From contig JADJGZ010000060.1 of assembly GCA_016707785.1 (NCBI GenBank), forward strand, positions 62,001 to 126,000: a stretch of DNA of 64,000 nt, in the 5' to 3' direction. The stretch comes from Bacteroidales bacterium. Lineage in GTDB: Bacteria; Bacteroidota; Bacteroidia; Bacteroidales; UBA4417. Under the pieces are notes generated by a model, which searched no databases, had not been told where the DNA came from, and saw only the letters and a list, made by a program, of their open reading frames with translations. Position numbers and translations under genes: made by a program. Numbering within the stretch: position 1 is the first letter of the stretch; the number at the start of each line of letters is the position of its first letter. Shown piece by piece: positions 47,901 to 56,448 of this stretch.

Positions 47901-49340
47901 ATCCTTGGAATTGATGCACAAACCCCTAAAACTTTGCGCTCATGGCTTGATTTCACTCATCCCGATCATAAAGATGAGATACAAAACTATCTGATTGAAG
48001 AAGTACTTGGAAAAAGATCTGAATTCAATAAAGAGTATAAAATAATCAGGGTAAATGATGGAGTTGAACGATGGGTATGGGGAAAAGGAGAGCTAACCTT
48101 TGACGAATCCGGTGAAGCTACCAAAATGATTGGCACCTTACTGGATATTACAGAGCGGAAGATGGTGGAAGAAGCCCTCATAGGAGCTAAGAATAAGGCA
48201 GAAGAAAATGACCGCCTGAAAACAGCCTTCCTGAACAATATTTCACATGAAATCCGGACTCCTATGAATGCCATTATCGGGTTCTCCGGATTCCTGAATG
48301 ATCCTACACTATCAGAAGATAAGCGGAAATATTTCACAGAAATTATCTGTAACGCAAGCAATCACCTGCTTTCCATTATAACTGATATTATTAATATTGC
48401 TACTATAGAAGCTGGCCAGGAGACCATAAAGACCAGCAAGGTCAATATTAACCAGATGCTGAGGAATCTGGAGAACCAGTTCGAAATTAAGGCAGTCAGT
48501 CAGAATTTGAAACTGAATTGTCAAACACCTTTACCAGATTCTGACATTAATCTGGAGACAGATGAAACGAAACTGATACAGGTTATGTCAAACCTCATTG
48601 GGAATGCAATGAAATTCACTAAGAATGGTCATGTTTCCTTTGGATATACACTTAAGGATCACAGCATTGAATTCTTCGTGGAAGATTCCGGAATTGGAAT
48701 TCCCTCCCATATGCATACTGAAATATTTGACCGTTTCAGACAAGCTGACAGTACTATTGCACGGCAATTTGGAGGCACTGGACTTGGCCTTTCTATCTCA
48801 AAAGCTTATGTTGAGTTATTAGGAGGTAAGATCTGGCTAAAATCAGCTCCCGGTCAAGGTTCTATTTTCTATTTTACCCTTCCTTTTGAATTGGCTAGAA
48901 ACGGCCATCATAAAGAGACACAAAAAGAAAATGATAATTTTCTTAATTTTGAAGCACCTAAGAATTTATTGATCGCTGAAGATGAAGACTTGAATTTCAT
49001 GCTATTGGATCAGCTTCTAGCCAACCAGAATTTTAACCTTATCAGGGTAATGAATGGGGCTGAAGCGGTTCATGCATGTAAATCCAACCCGGACATTGAC
49101 CTGGTTTTAATGGATGTAAAAATGCCTGTTATGGATGGTTATGAAGCCTCCAGGATAATTAAGCAGCAATTTCCCCATTTACCAATTATAATGCAAACAG
49201 CTTATGCGCGGGAATCTGATAAGCTGAAAGCCTTCGAATGCGGATGTGATGGATATATAGCAAAGCCCATTATCATCAATGAATTCATGGACCTTCTAAA
49301 ATCTCACCTGAAACAAGAAGAAACCTCCCTGATAAAATGA
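44917..49340 (+). pseudogene. Multi-PAS hybrid histidine kinase, disrupted by at least three indels
   Basis: Reads as one very large sensor kinase in two main frames. N-terminal receiver domain with phospho-acceptor D57 (DIILSDYALPEFDG); then about six PAS/PAC domains to position 47592 (e.g. DITARKQAQ, DITRRKEAE, DITERKNTE, DITVRKQVE, DVTNRKIIE boundaries). The frame is lost at AAAA 47575-47578 (one base too many; the next frame reads DAISKIENGERFENYSLLLEQPCKDG), stops again at 47684, and needs two further shifts before VTDRRKAEELLRERQ and the last PAS. The second large frame (from about 47715) has HisKA SHEIRTPMNAIIGFSG, HATPase NLIGNAMKFTKNG, DSGIGIP, GGTGLGLSISK, and a C-terminal receiver (DLVLMDVKMPVMDGYEA). 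Ends in ATGA overlap with the fucosidase gene. Confidence 0.8.
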
Positions 49341-50653
49341 AAACCTGCTCTTTCCTGATTCTGATCATCTTCTTCCCACTAATTATTTTAGGACAAGAAA
49401 CAGAAGCAGAAAAAGAGGCCAGGATGAAATGGTTCGCCGAAGCACGATTAGGTGTATTCATACATTGGGGTATATATTCCGTGAAAGGAGTGGATGAATC
49501 CTGGTCCTTCTATAATCGCTACCTCCCCTATGAGGAATACATGAAGCAGACCAAAGGATTCACTGCTTCTAAATATGACCCTGAATCCTGGGCTTCCCTC
49601 ATTAAGGAAAGCGGTGCCAGGTATGCGGTTCTTACGACAAAACATCATGACGGGGGTGGCTCTTTTCGACACTAAACAAAGTGATCTGAATGTCATTAAG
49701 AAAACACCTGCCGCTAAAGACCTGGTGAAACCTTTCTGTGATGCCCTTCGTAAACAGGGAATCAAAAATGGTCTGTATTTTTCCATGCTCGACTGGTCAC
49801 ATCCTGATTACCCCAAGTTCCTGAATAACCAGTCGAGATACGAAAATGACCCGATTCGCTGGAATCGTTTTTTGGAATTCAGGAAAAATCAAATTCATGA
49901 ATTGGCTGCTTATAAACCCGACCTGCTTTGGTTTGATGGCGACTGGGATTATAATGCCGATGAATGGAAATCGAAGGAAATGAGAAACCTCATTAATGAA
50001 TGGATGCCCGGAGTAATTGTGAATTCCAGGATTAATGGGTATGGCGACTATGCAACACCTGAGCAGGGAGTGCCGCTTACATCCCCAAATGAACCCTATT
50101 GGGAATTGTGCATGACCATGAATGATTCCTGGGGATTTCAACCCAATGATAAGAATTACAAATCCTCCAACCAGGTGATCCGGATCTTTACAGATTGTAT
50201 CAGCATGGGTGGAAACCTGCTACTCGATATTGGTCCGAAACCTGATGGAACTATTCCCTCCGAACAGGTAGCCATTCTCAAAGCACTTGGCAGATGGACA
50301 AAGAAACATGCTGAAGCTATTTACGGAACACAGGCGGGAATACCGAAAGATTATTTCTATGGCCCGACTGCTTTATCCAAAGACAGTACAACACTCTATT
50401 TATTTATCACTAATAAACCTAATGGCCCCTGATGATAAAGGGCCTGAAAAACCCGGTCAACAGGGTGTGGGTTGTGGGGAATGGCACCAAACTGAAGACA
50501 GAAGTGATGATGAAGAGCTATTGGAGCGAGGTGCCTGGTATTTTATATATTGATCTTCCTGAAGAATCCCTGGATGAAGAAGTAACAGTAGTCGCAGTTC
50601 TTCTGAAAGGAAAATTGACCTCTCACAACCTCCAGGTAATTTTACCTGGATGA
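49337..50653 (+). pseudogene. Exported GH29 alpha-L-fucosidase with two compensating frameshifts
   Basis: Signal peptide (MKTCSFLILIIFFPLIILGQ), then GH29 motifs FIHWGIYSVKG, LTTKHHDGVALFDT and PDLLWFDGDWD, whose Asp is the expected nucleophile. The frame is one base too long at GGGGG 49652-49656 and one base too short at CCCC 50426-50429; correcting both gives about 438 residues, near the family norm, with FITNKPNGPLMIKGLKNPV across the second junction. It releases fucose from glycans. The ATGA overlap with the hybrid kinase suggests the two are co-expressed, so the kinase may sense a carbohydrate signal. If both shifts are artefacts the gene is intact. Confidence 0.85.
50631..50650. terminator. 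Possible hairpin at fucosidase 3' end
   Basis: Inverted repeat TCCAGGTAA / TTACCTGGA (9-bp arms, 2-base spacer) just inside the fucosidase stop codon. No T-tract, so weak. Confidence 0.3.
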
Positions 50654-50762
50654 GTCTTTCAATCTTAATTCCGGATTTTATCATCTTTTAACAGACTGGC
50701 TGCTAACAAAGGAGCTATAGACATGTTGAATATTCAGATACAATTTTCAAACAACATTTAGA

Positions 50763-51542
50763 ATGAAAAAACTTGCATTAGTAACCGGTGCTTCTGGAGG
50801 AATAGGGTATGAACTTGCCTGTATCCTGGCTGAGAATAATTACGACTTGATTTTGGTCGCCCGAAGCCTCCAGAAACTCGAAGAAATAAAATTACAGCTG
50901 GAGACAAAGCATAAAATCAGCTGCCTTGTTATTGAGGCGGATCTTTCAAATATTGAAGAAGCAATGATGGTTGTTAAAACGACCTTAGGAAAGAACCTTA
51001 CTATTGATATATTGATTAACAATGCAGGGTTTGGTGATTTTGGTCTATTCACTCAAACAGATTGGGAGAAGGAATTACAGATGATTAATCTGAATATGAC
51101 CGCTCTCACTTATTTATCTAAAGAATTTGCCAAATCTATGTCGTTGAGAAGGACTGGTAGAATTATGAATGTGGCTTCAACCGCCTCCTTTTTCCCAGGT
51201 CCGCTTATGGCAGTGTATTATGCAACAAAAGCATATGTACTTTCATTCTCCGAAGCCTTATCAAATGAATTAAAGGGATCGGGGATCACAGTAACAGCAC
51301 TTTGTCCGGGCCCTACAGCGTCCGGATTCCAGGCAACGGCTGATATAACTGAATCGAAACTCGTTAAAGGGAAGAAACTGCCCACATCAAAAGAAGTCGC
51401 TGAGTATGGATACCAGGCGATGATGAGTGGAAGGACTGTTGCCATTCATGGCTGGATGAATAAATTAATGGTGTTTTCCGGTCGCATCATGCCCCGATCA
51501 CTGGTCCCTGCAATGGTGAGGTGGGCATCAGAAAAGGCCTAA
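50763..51542 (+). CDS. Short-chain dehydrogenase/reductase (classical SDR)
   Basis: 259 residues. Nucleotide-binding TGASGGIG at residues 8-15, NNAGFGDFG, catalytic Ser in MNVASTASF, YYATKAY (Tyr-x-x-x-Lys) and CPGPTASGF. It belongs to the YqjQ/DltE-like NAD(P)-dependent group; substrate is unknown. The C-terminus has a short hydrophobic stretch. Confidence 0.88.
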   Translation: MKKLALVTGASGGIGYELACILAENNYDLILVARSLQKLEEIKLQLETKHKISCLVIEADLSNIEEAMMVVKTTLGKNLTIDILINNAGFGDFGLFTQTDWEKELQMINLNMTALTYLSKEFAKSMSLRRTGRIMNVASTASFFPGPLMAVYYATKAYVLSFSEALSNELKGSGITVTALCPGPTASGFQATADITESKLVKGKKLPTSKEVAEYGYQAMMSGRTVAIHGWMNKLMVFSGRIMPRSLVPAMVRWASEKA

Positions 51543-51577
51543 TCTACTGAACTTCTTTCGCCTGTTAAACAAAAGAG

Positions 51578-51585
51578 TACTTTTG
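51578..51585 (+). promoter_or_regulatory. Putative -7 box of cvfB-like gene (TACTTTTG)
   Basis: Exact TAnnTTTG match ending 20 bases before the ATG at 51605. Confidence 0.45.
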
Positions 51586-51604
51586 CAGTACTTTCTACAG
51601 GATT

Positions 51605-52453
51605 ATGACACAAATAGGGAAATACAATACACTGAAGGTACTTCGCAAGGTAGAATTCGGTTTTTATCTGGATGGCCAGCCTGAAGGCGATATTCTTTTA
51701 CCACTCAGATACGCTCCGGAAAATCTGAAGATTGGGCAGGAAATAGAAGTCTTCATTTACCTTGATTCAGAGGACCGCCTCATCGCTACAACTGAACAAC
51801 CTTATGCCACGGTTGGTCAATTTGCCTATCTGAATGTGGCCTCTGTAAATCCGATTGGAGCCTTCCTTGATTGGGGGCTTCCGAAAGATCTGTTAGTACC
51901 CTTTCGGGAGCAGAAACAACCCATGGAAGAAGGTAAGTCGTATGTGGTCTTTATTTATATTGATGCAGAAACTGACAGGATAGCAGCTTCAGCAAAACTG
52001 GGACAATTTCTGAACCATGAACCCATAAATTACCTCCCCGGAGATGAAGTTGAAATAATGATTACTGCAATATCAGAACTTGGATACAAGGCAGTAATTT
52101 TTAACAGGCATGAGGGAATATTATATAAAAATGAGGTCTTTCAAACCCTCAGAAAAGGTCAGGAACTGAAAGCTTTTATTCATAAGATCAGGCCTGATGG
52201 TAAAATTGACCTTCGGCTGCATAAGGAAGGTTATGATAAAATTGATGGTATGTCGAAAGTGCTCCTCACCGCTTTGGAAGAGCAGGAAGGCTTCCTGCCA
52301 TTAACTGACAAAAGCCCTGCTGAGGATATTTATAAAGCATTAGGAATGAGCAAGAAAAGCTTCAAACAAGCAATAGGTGCACTTTATAAAATGAAGATGA
52401 TCAGTATCGGTAACAACGGAATCAGTAAAATTGAACCCTCAACGGAAAGTTAA
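51605..52453 (+). CDS. cvfB: CvfB/YitL-like S1-domain RNA-binding protein
   Basis: 282 residues with tandem S1-like OB folds: AYLNVASVNPIGAFLDWGLPKDLLVPFREQ and EIMITAISELGYKAVIFNRHEGILYKNE, followed by a winged-helix C-terminus (LTDKSPAEDIYKALGMSKKSFKQAIGALYK). In Staphylococcus CvfB influences virulence regulators; the general role is RNA binding. Convergent with the rhodanese gene 25 bases away. Confidence 0.85.
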   Translation: MTQIGKYNTLKVLRKVEFGFYLDGQPEGDILLPLRYAPENLKIGQEIEVFIYLDSEDRLIATTEQPYATVGQFAYLNVASVNPIGAFLDWGLPKDLLVPFREQKQPMEEGKSYVVFIYIDAETDRIAASAKLGQFLNHEPINYLPGDEVEIMITAISELGYKAVIFNRHEGILYKNEVFQTLRKGQELKAFIHKIRPDGKIDLRLHKEGYDKIDGMSKVLLTALEEQEGFLPLTDKSPAEDIYKALGMSKKSFKQAIGALYKMKMISIGNNGISKIEPSTES

Positions 52454-52477
52454 ATTTCTGAATAATAAGACCAGGGT

Positions 52478-53122
52478 CTAGCAGCCACCGCCACCTGATT
52501 CCTCCTTTTTAACCGGGATTACTTTTTCCTTCTCTGCTTTTGGTTTACCAGCTACCGGTAAAGAAACCAATGTTGTTTTTTTGCGCAGAGCCGAGGTATC
52601 TATGATTGACCTCTCTACCCAGACCAAGTGTTTAGTAAGGCTTGTAAGAGAATCGTTAAGAGGTAGTAATTTGTATAGCTGATAACCTCCCTGCAATATT
52701 TTAACATTCTTCACTCCTACCTGTTTTAATAATAACCAGGGGCCATTAGCCTGAAGCTGGTCATCTCCGTATAAAATGGCTTCCTGTCCTTTTGAAGATA
52801 ATTCGTCAAAGAAAGAAAGGGCGTTTTTATCCAACAGGTTCATCACAGGAATATTAACTGACTCCTTTATATGCCCTTTACTATATTCTTCGAACGAACG
52901 AATATCGACCATAACCAGGGTACCTTTCTTTTGCTCCAACAATGCATCCAATTCAACCGGTGATATAAGCTGGCTGCTATCTTTCAATAAGCCGGCCAGG
53001 TTATCTTTTGTCATTTTGTAAGTAACCGAAGGACGATTGGATATAGCAATAATCAGGATGATAATGATTACTACAACCAGGGCTGACAGGAAAAGAGCAT
53101 TTTTCTTGATAAACTTTTTCAT
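52478..53122 (-). CDS. Membrane-anchored rhodanese-fold protein lacking loop Cys, with C-terminal GGGGC tail
   Basis: 214 residues from the ATG at 53122 (a TTG at 53131 is in frame). One N-terminal helix (LFLSALVVVIIIILIIA) anchors a rhodanese fold: TLVMVDIRSFEEYSKGHIKESVNIPVMNL and ILQGGYQLYK. The active-site loop, where a Cys is expected, reads AILYGDDQLQANG, with no Cys. The only cysteine is the last residue, after a Lys/Glu-rich linker and SGGGG. It is the final gene of the psr-like operon. Standard sulfurtransferase chemistry is therefore not expected at the usual site; a tail-Cys sulfur carrier or a tail modification is inferred. Confidence 0.85.
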   Translation of the reverse strand: MKKFIKKNALFLSALVVVIIIILIIAISNRPSVTYKMTKDNLAGLLKDSSQLISPVELDALLEQKKGTLVMVDIRSFEEYSKGHIKESVNIPVMNLLDKNALSFFDELSSKGQEAILYGDDQLQANGPWLLLKQVGVKNVKILQGGYQLYKLLPLNDSLTSLTKHLVWVERSIIDTSALRKKTTLVSLPVAGKPKAEKEKVIPVKKEESGGGGC

Positions 53123-53207
53123 TTTCTGCAAATTTTGAATAGCTATTATGGGGCAGACAAATTGTTGCTTGATGATTCAATGTTAAAAGCGGAAGTTCAG
53201 AAATATT

Positions 53208-53759
53208 TTAACAACCACCTCCTGATGCTGGTGCACCAATGAAATATTGGCGGGCAGCAAGGCGGAAAGTGTACAAGTCGTTCTCTTTTGATGAAGCAGT
53301 AACTGATGGCTCAACTCCTTTGATAATGGTCTCGAACCAATGATTTAAGCCTCCCTCCATTACGAAAACCCGGGGCACCTGAAGTCTTGTAGAAATTTGC
53401 CAGGCCAGGTCTGCTTCAATGCTGCCATTACTATAAAAAACTTTGTCTTTAGCTTTCTCAGTTACAATATCCTTCCACTGTGGGCTTAAGAACGAGTCGA
53501 TTGGAATATTGACAGCTCCCGGCAATGCAAACACTCTGAATTCAGAAGCCGGCCTTACATCAATTAATTGAAGGGTAGGGTCAGCTTCAATAATCCTTTC
53601 TGTAATCAAATCAGTAGAGAGGAACCTGGCATGATCGTTCACTGAGATCAGCATTTTAGTGGGATCTGTTTCTTTGGATCCGCCTTTCTCCGGCAGGATC
53701 AGCAGTCCGAATGCAGCCACTATCACCAGGATAGCAAGTATAGTATATCGTCTGTCCAT
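53208..53759 (-). CDS. Membrane-anchored rhodanese-fold protein lacking loop Cys, with C-terminal GGGC tail
   Basis: 183 residues. N-terminal helix (ILAILVIVAAFGLLIL), then a rhodanese fold: LQLIDVRPASEFRVFALPGAVNIPIDSFL, VFYSNGSIEADLAW in the position of the catalytic loop, and VFVMEGGLNHW. The loop has no Cys; the only cysteine of the protein is C183, the final residue, after APASGGG. The paired gene downstream has the same design. Both sit after two YeeE/YedE-type genes (11 bases from the nearest), so they probably act with sulfur import or sulfane sulfur handling. Confidence 0.85.
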   Translation of the reverse strand: MDRRYTILAILVIVAAFGLLILPEKGGSKETDPTKMLISVNDHARFLSTDLITERIIEADPTLQLIDVRPASEFRVFALPGAVNIPIDSFLSPQWKDIVTEKAKDKVFYSNGSIEADLAWQISTRLQVPRVFVMEGGLNHWFETIIKGVEPSVTASSKENDLYTFRLAARQYFIGAPASGGGC

Positions 53760-53770
53760 TTCGTCTGATA

Positions 53771-54364
53771 TTAATATTCTACTTTTTTAATTCTGCGCTC
53801 AAGCCATGTCGCTCCGAAGAACATTCCAACAGCCATCACTACGAGCAGGAAGGCGAATAAAGCCTTAGAAATTCCTAATGAATCAGTAATTAACACATTT
53901 CCAAGGTTTCCGCTATTATACATATTTTCGAAGAGTGGAAATGCTTCCGAAAAAAGGAATACCCCGATAAACATACCGGCTGTAAAGGTTAATGCATCCA
54001 GTTTTCCAATTGCCAGCCCGCAGAAACTGGTTCCCGGGCAATAACCTCCCATTGAAAATCCGATTCCCATAATAATCCCTCCAACAATAGCAGAAGTTAC
54101 AAAAGTGGGTTGTATATACAGCATGGAGAAATCGACCCAGCCCAGGTAAGAAAAATACAGCAGGCCAAGCATTGCTGTGATGGCGGCTGTAAAGAAAACT
54201 TTCACAACCACAAAGTCGTATCCGAAAAAAGTGCCGATAATTTTCCGTGAGGATGAAAAACCGGAAGCTTCGAGTGTAAATCCAAAACCCATTCCGAGGA
54301 GCAGGGCAAATACATTATCCCAGGCTTGTGGGATAACGTCCATTGGTATAAGAGGTCCTACCAT
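53771..54364 (-). CDS. YeeE/YedE-family sulfur transporter half (second copy)
   Basis: 197 residues from the ATG at 54364, five or six helices. The conserved GGYCPGTSFCGLAIGK motif holds the cysteines associated with thiosulfate/sulfur passage in TsuA/YeeE proteins. Single-module halves like this are expected to pair with the neighbouring half (54384-54917) to give the two-module transporter. Starts 19 bases after that gene. Confidence 0.85.
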   Translation of the reverse strand: MVGPLIPMDVIPQAWDNVFALLLGMGFGFTLEASGFSSSRKIIGTFFGYDFVVVKVFFTAAITAMLGLLYFSYLGWVDFSMLYIQPTFVTSAIVGGIIMGIGFSMGGYCPGTSFCGLAIGKLDALTFTAGMFIGVFLFSEAFPLFENMYNSGNLGNVLITDSLGISKALFAFLLVVMAVGMFFGATWLERRIKKVEY

Positions 54365-54383
54365 AGCTACAATCTTTAAAGGG

Positions 54384-54917
54384 TTAAATCCAGTTCTTTT
54401 TAAATACCCAGGCAAACACAAATGCCGTCCCAAAAATGGCCATCATCGTGATAAAACCGCCTAAGGCCAATACTGCCATTCCACTTAGCGCTGCTCCACT
54501 TGTGCATCCTTTGGCAAGCTGTGACCCAATTCCAAAGAGAATACCCCCGGAAAGAGCAAAGATGAGCCTTCTCCTGGAAGTAATCTTCGGAGAGTGCTCC
54601 ACCTTAAATTTCAGGCGATTGAATAACAGTCCGGAAAGGAAAGCTCCTGCAAGCACACCTATGACTTCGAACACCAGCCAGGTATTCATAGGATGTTTAT
54701 CATCGCTGAGAAATTTTCCATAATAGGAAGAGCTTTCAGCATGTGCAGGAGCAACAGCACTCACTGCTTCAACAACAGTACTCTTAACTGCACCGCTTGC
54801 CCCAAGGCCTCTGCCGGTAATATAGAAGGTTGCCATCAGCACCAGACCCAGAAAGACGCCTCCCAGGTAGGGATTCAGGTAAAAAGTGCCCGATTGATTT
54901 GATTTTTTCATATCCAT
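54384..54917 (-). CDS. YeeE/YedE-family sulfur transporter half (first copy)
   Basis: 177 residues with four to five helices. GIGSQLAKGCTSGAALSGMAVLALGGF carries the family's conserved Cys in KGCTSG. It probably dimerises with the following gene product to move thiosulfate or related sulfane sulfur across the inner membrane, feeding the reductase/rhodanese system. A periplasmic loop rich in Ser/Ala follows the first helix. An in-frame ATG two codons in is an alternative start. Confidence 0.85.
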   Translation of the reverse strand: MDMKKSNQSGTFYLNPYLGGVFLGLVLMATFYITGRGLGASGAVKSTVVEAVSAVAPAHAESSSYYGKFLSDDKHPMNTWLVFEVIGVLAGAFLSGLLFNRLKFKVEHSPKITSRRRLIFALSGGILFGIGSQLAKGCTSGAALSGMAVLALGGFITMMAIFGTAFVFAWVFKKNWI

Positions 54918-54943
54918 GTGAATTAATCTTTTACTTAACCATA

Positions 54944-55885
54944 TCAGTAAAGATACCTTGTAATTTGCCCTGCTTCAACCATGATGAAGCGGAAAATGAG
55001 TCCACCGATAAGAATCAGTATAGCAGGCAATATGATAGGAACTTTGTACCCCAGGAGTTCCAATACTTCAAGAGCAACAGGAAAAAGTAAACCCAGGAGA
55101 ATCACAAATACCCAGAAGGAAGCAGTGAATTCACCGCCAAGGAATAGCTGGGCAGCATTGATCTGTACTTCCGAACCGGCCAGGAATCCCATGATCATAT
55201 GGGTGATAAAAAACAGCTCAATAACGATCAGGAGGATATCCAGTCTGCCAATAATCTTTCTTTCTGCATGGCTTTTACTCAAAAGGATGATGGTTGCTGC
55301 CCCTGTAGACATCCCCGAAACGAGGAAAAGCGGTCCGAGTAAAGCTGTGTTCCATAAGGGACGGGCATTGAAAGCCGATAGCAGGATGCCGGTATAGATA
55401 CCCAATATTACAGCATAAATGACCATAGGCCAGGCAATATATTTCCTGTTTTTAATAGCCCATTTTTCAAACTGCTTAAGGAATTTAAACTTCCAGTCCC
55501 ATGCCGGGAACAGTTCCTTCATATAACTACCCACCCAAACAAAAGAGATAGGAGTAATAATCATTAGTACCCAGGCGCCCCAGCCCATAGGAGATTCAAG
55601 CCTGATGGTGGTATAAAGCTGCCAGAAGTACAATTTATGCTTCAGGTCGAGGAATAACATGAAAAGTCCCAGGATCAAAGCAATTGGAACCAGGAAAGGG
55701 GCCCATTTAACAGTGGCTGGCATCTCTTTTTCTTTCCCAAGGATGTAAAAAACACCGGCAAAAAACAGGATTCCTGCTGCAAGACCACCCAGGAACAGGT
55801 AAATGGGAATCTGCCAGTGCCAGATATTCAGGTAAGGATCGATATTGGGAAGATTACGACCACTTACAAATAATTCTTCTCTCAT
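54944..55885 (-). CDS. psrC: NrfD/PsrC-type membrane subunit of molybdopterin oxidoreductase
   Basis: 313 residues, eight to nine helices. IYLFLGGLAAGILFFAGVFY and YTGILLSAFNARPLWNTALLGPLFLVSGMSTGAA are NrfD/PsrC signatures. This subunit oxidises quinol in the membrane and passes electrons to the Fe-S subunit. It lies 29 bases after psrB. Confidence 0.9.
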   Translation of the reverse strand: MREELFVSGRNLPNIDPYLNIWHWQIPIYLFLGGLAAGILFFAGVFYILGKEKEMPATVKWAPFLVPIALILGLFMLFLDLKHKLYFWQLYTTIRLESPMGWGAWVLMIITPISFVWVGSYMKELFPAWDWKFKFLKQFEKWAIKNRKYIAWPMVIYAVILGIYTGILLSAFNARPLWNTALLGPLFLVSGMSTGAATIILLSKSHAERKIIGRLDILLIVIELFFITHMIMGFLAGSEVQINAAQLFLGGEFTASFWVFVILLGLLFPVALEVLELLGYKVPIILPAILILIGGLIFRFIMVEAGQITRYLY

Positions 55886-55914
55886 AGCTTGTAATATTAA
55901 GAGGTTATCAGCTA

Positions 55915-56448
55915 TTAAACCAGGTAGTAAATTTGTGGCTTTGTTCCGGCTTCAGGGGCCAATGCTTTGAATTTGCGGTTTTTCAGCACATTGACGATCT
56001 CACTGTTGGGATCGTCGAGGTCGCCGAAATACATACAATGCGTGGGACAAACACTCACGCAGGCTGGATCCTCTCCTCTTCTCACCCTGTGTAGGCAGAA
56101 TGTGCATTTATCAACGTATCCATCCGGATGGGAATACCTTGCTTCATAAGGACAGGATTGGATACAGGCGCCACAACCAATACACTTATGATGCGTCACT
56201 GTTACGATTCCACCTTCTTCAAAATGACTTGCCCCGGTTGGACAGCACCTTACACATGGCGCATTGTCGCAATGATTGCAGCGCTCTGATCGCAGTTCAA
56301 TGCTAACATTTGGATAAGTACCATCAACAGTTTCGCTTACCCAATCGCGGCAATATCCGATCGGAACATTATTTTCAGTCTGACAGGCAACCACGCAGTC
56401 GCTGCAACCCACGCATTTGCGGGTATCTATTGCCATGGCATATCTCAT
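55915..56448 (-). CDS. psrB: Four-cluster ferredoxin subunit (PsrB/DmsB-like)
   Basis: 177 residues with four [4Fe-4S] motifs: CVGCSDCVVAC, CNHCDNAPCVRCCP, CIGCGACIQSCP and CTFCLHRVRRGEDPACVSVCPTHC. No signal peptide, so it probably travels to the periplasm with the Tat-signalled catalytic subunit. ATGA overlap with psrA shows translational coupling. Confidence 0.92.
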   Translation of the reverse strand: MRYAMAIDTRKCVGCSDCVVACQTENNVPIGYCRDWVSETVDGTYPNVSIELRSERCNHCDNAPCVRCCPTGASHFEEGGIVTVTHHKCIGCGACIQSCPYEARYSHPDGYVDKCTFCLHRVRRGEDPACVSVCPTHCMYFGDLDDPNSEIVNVLKNRKFKALAPEAGTKPQIYYLV

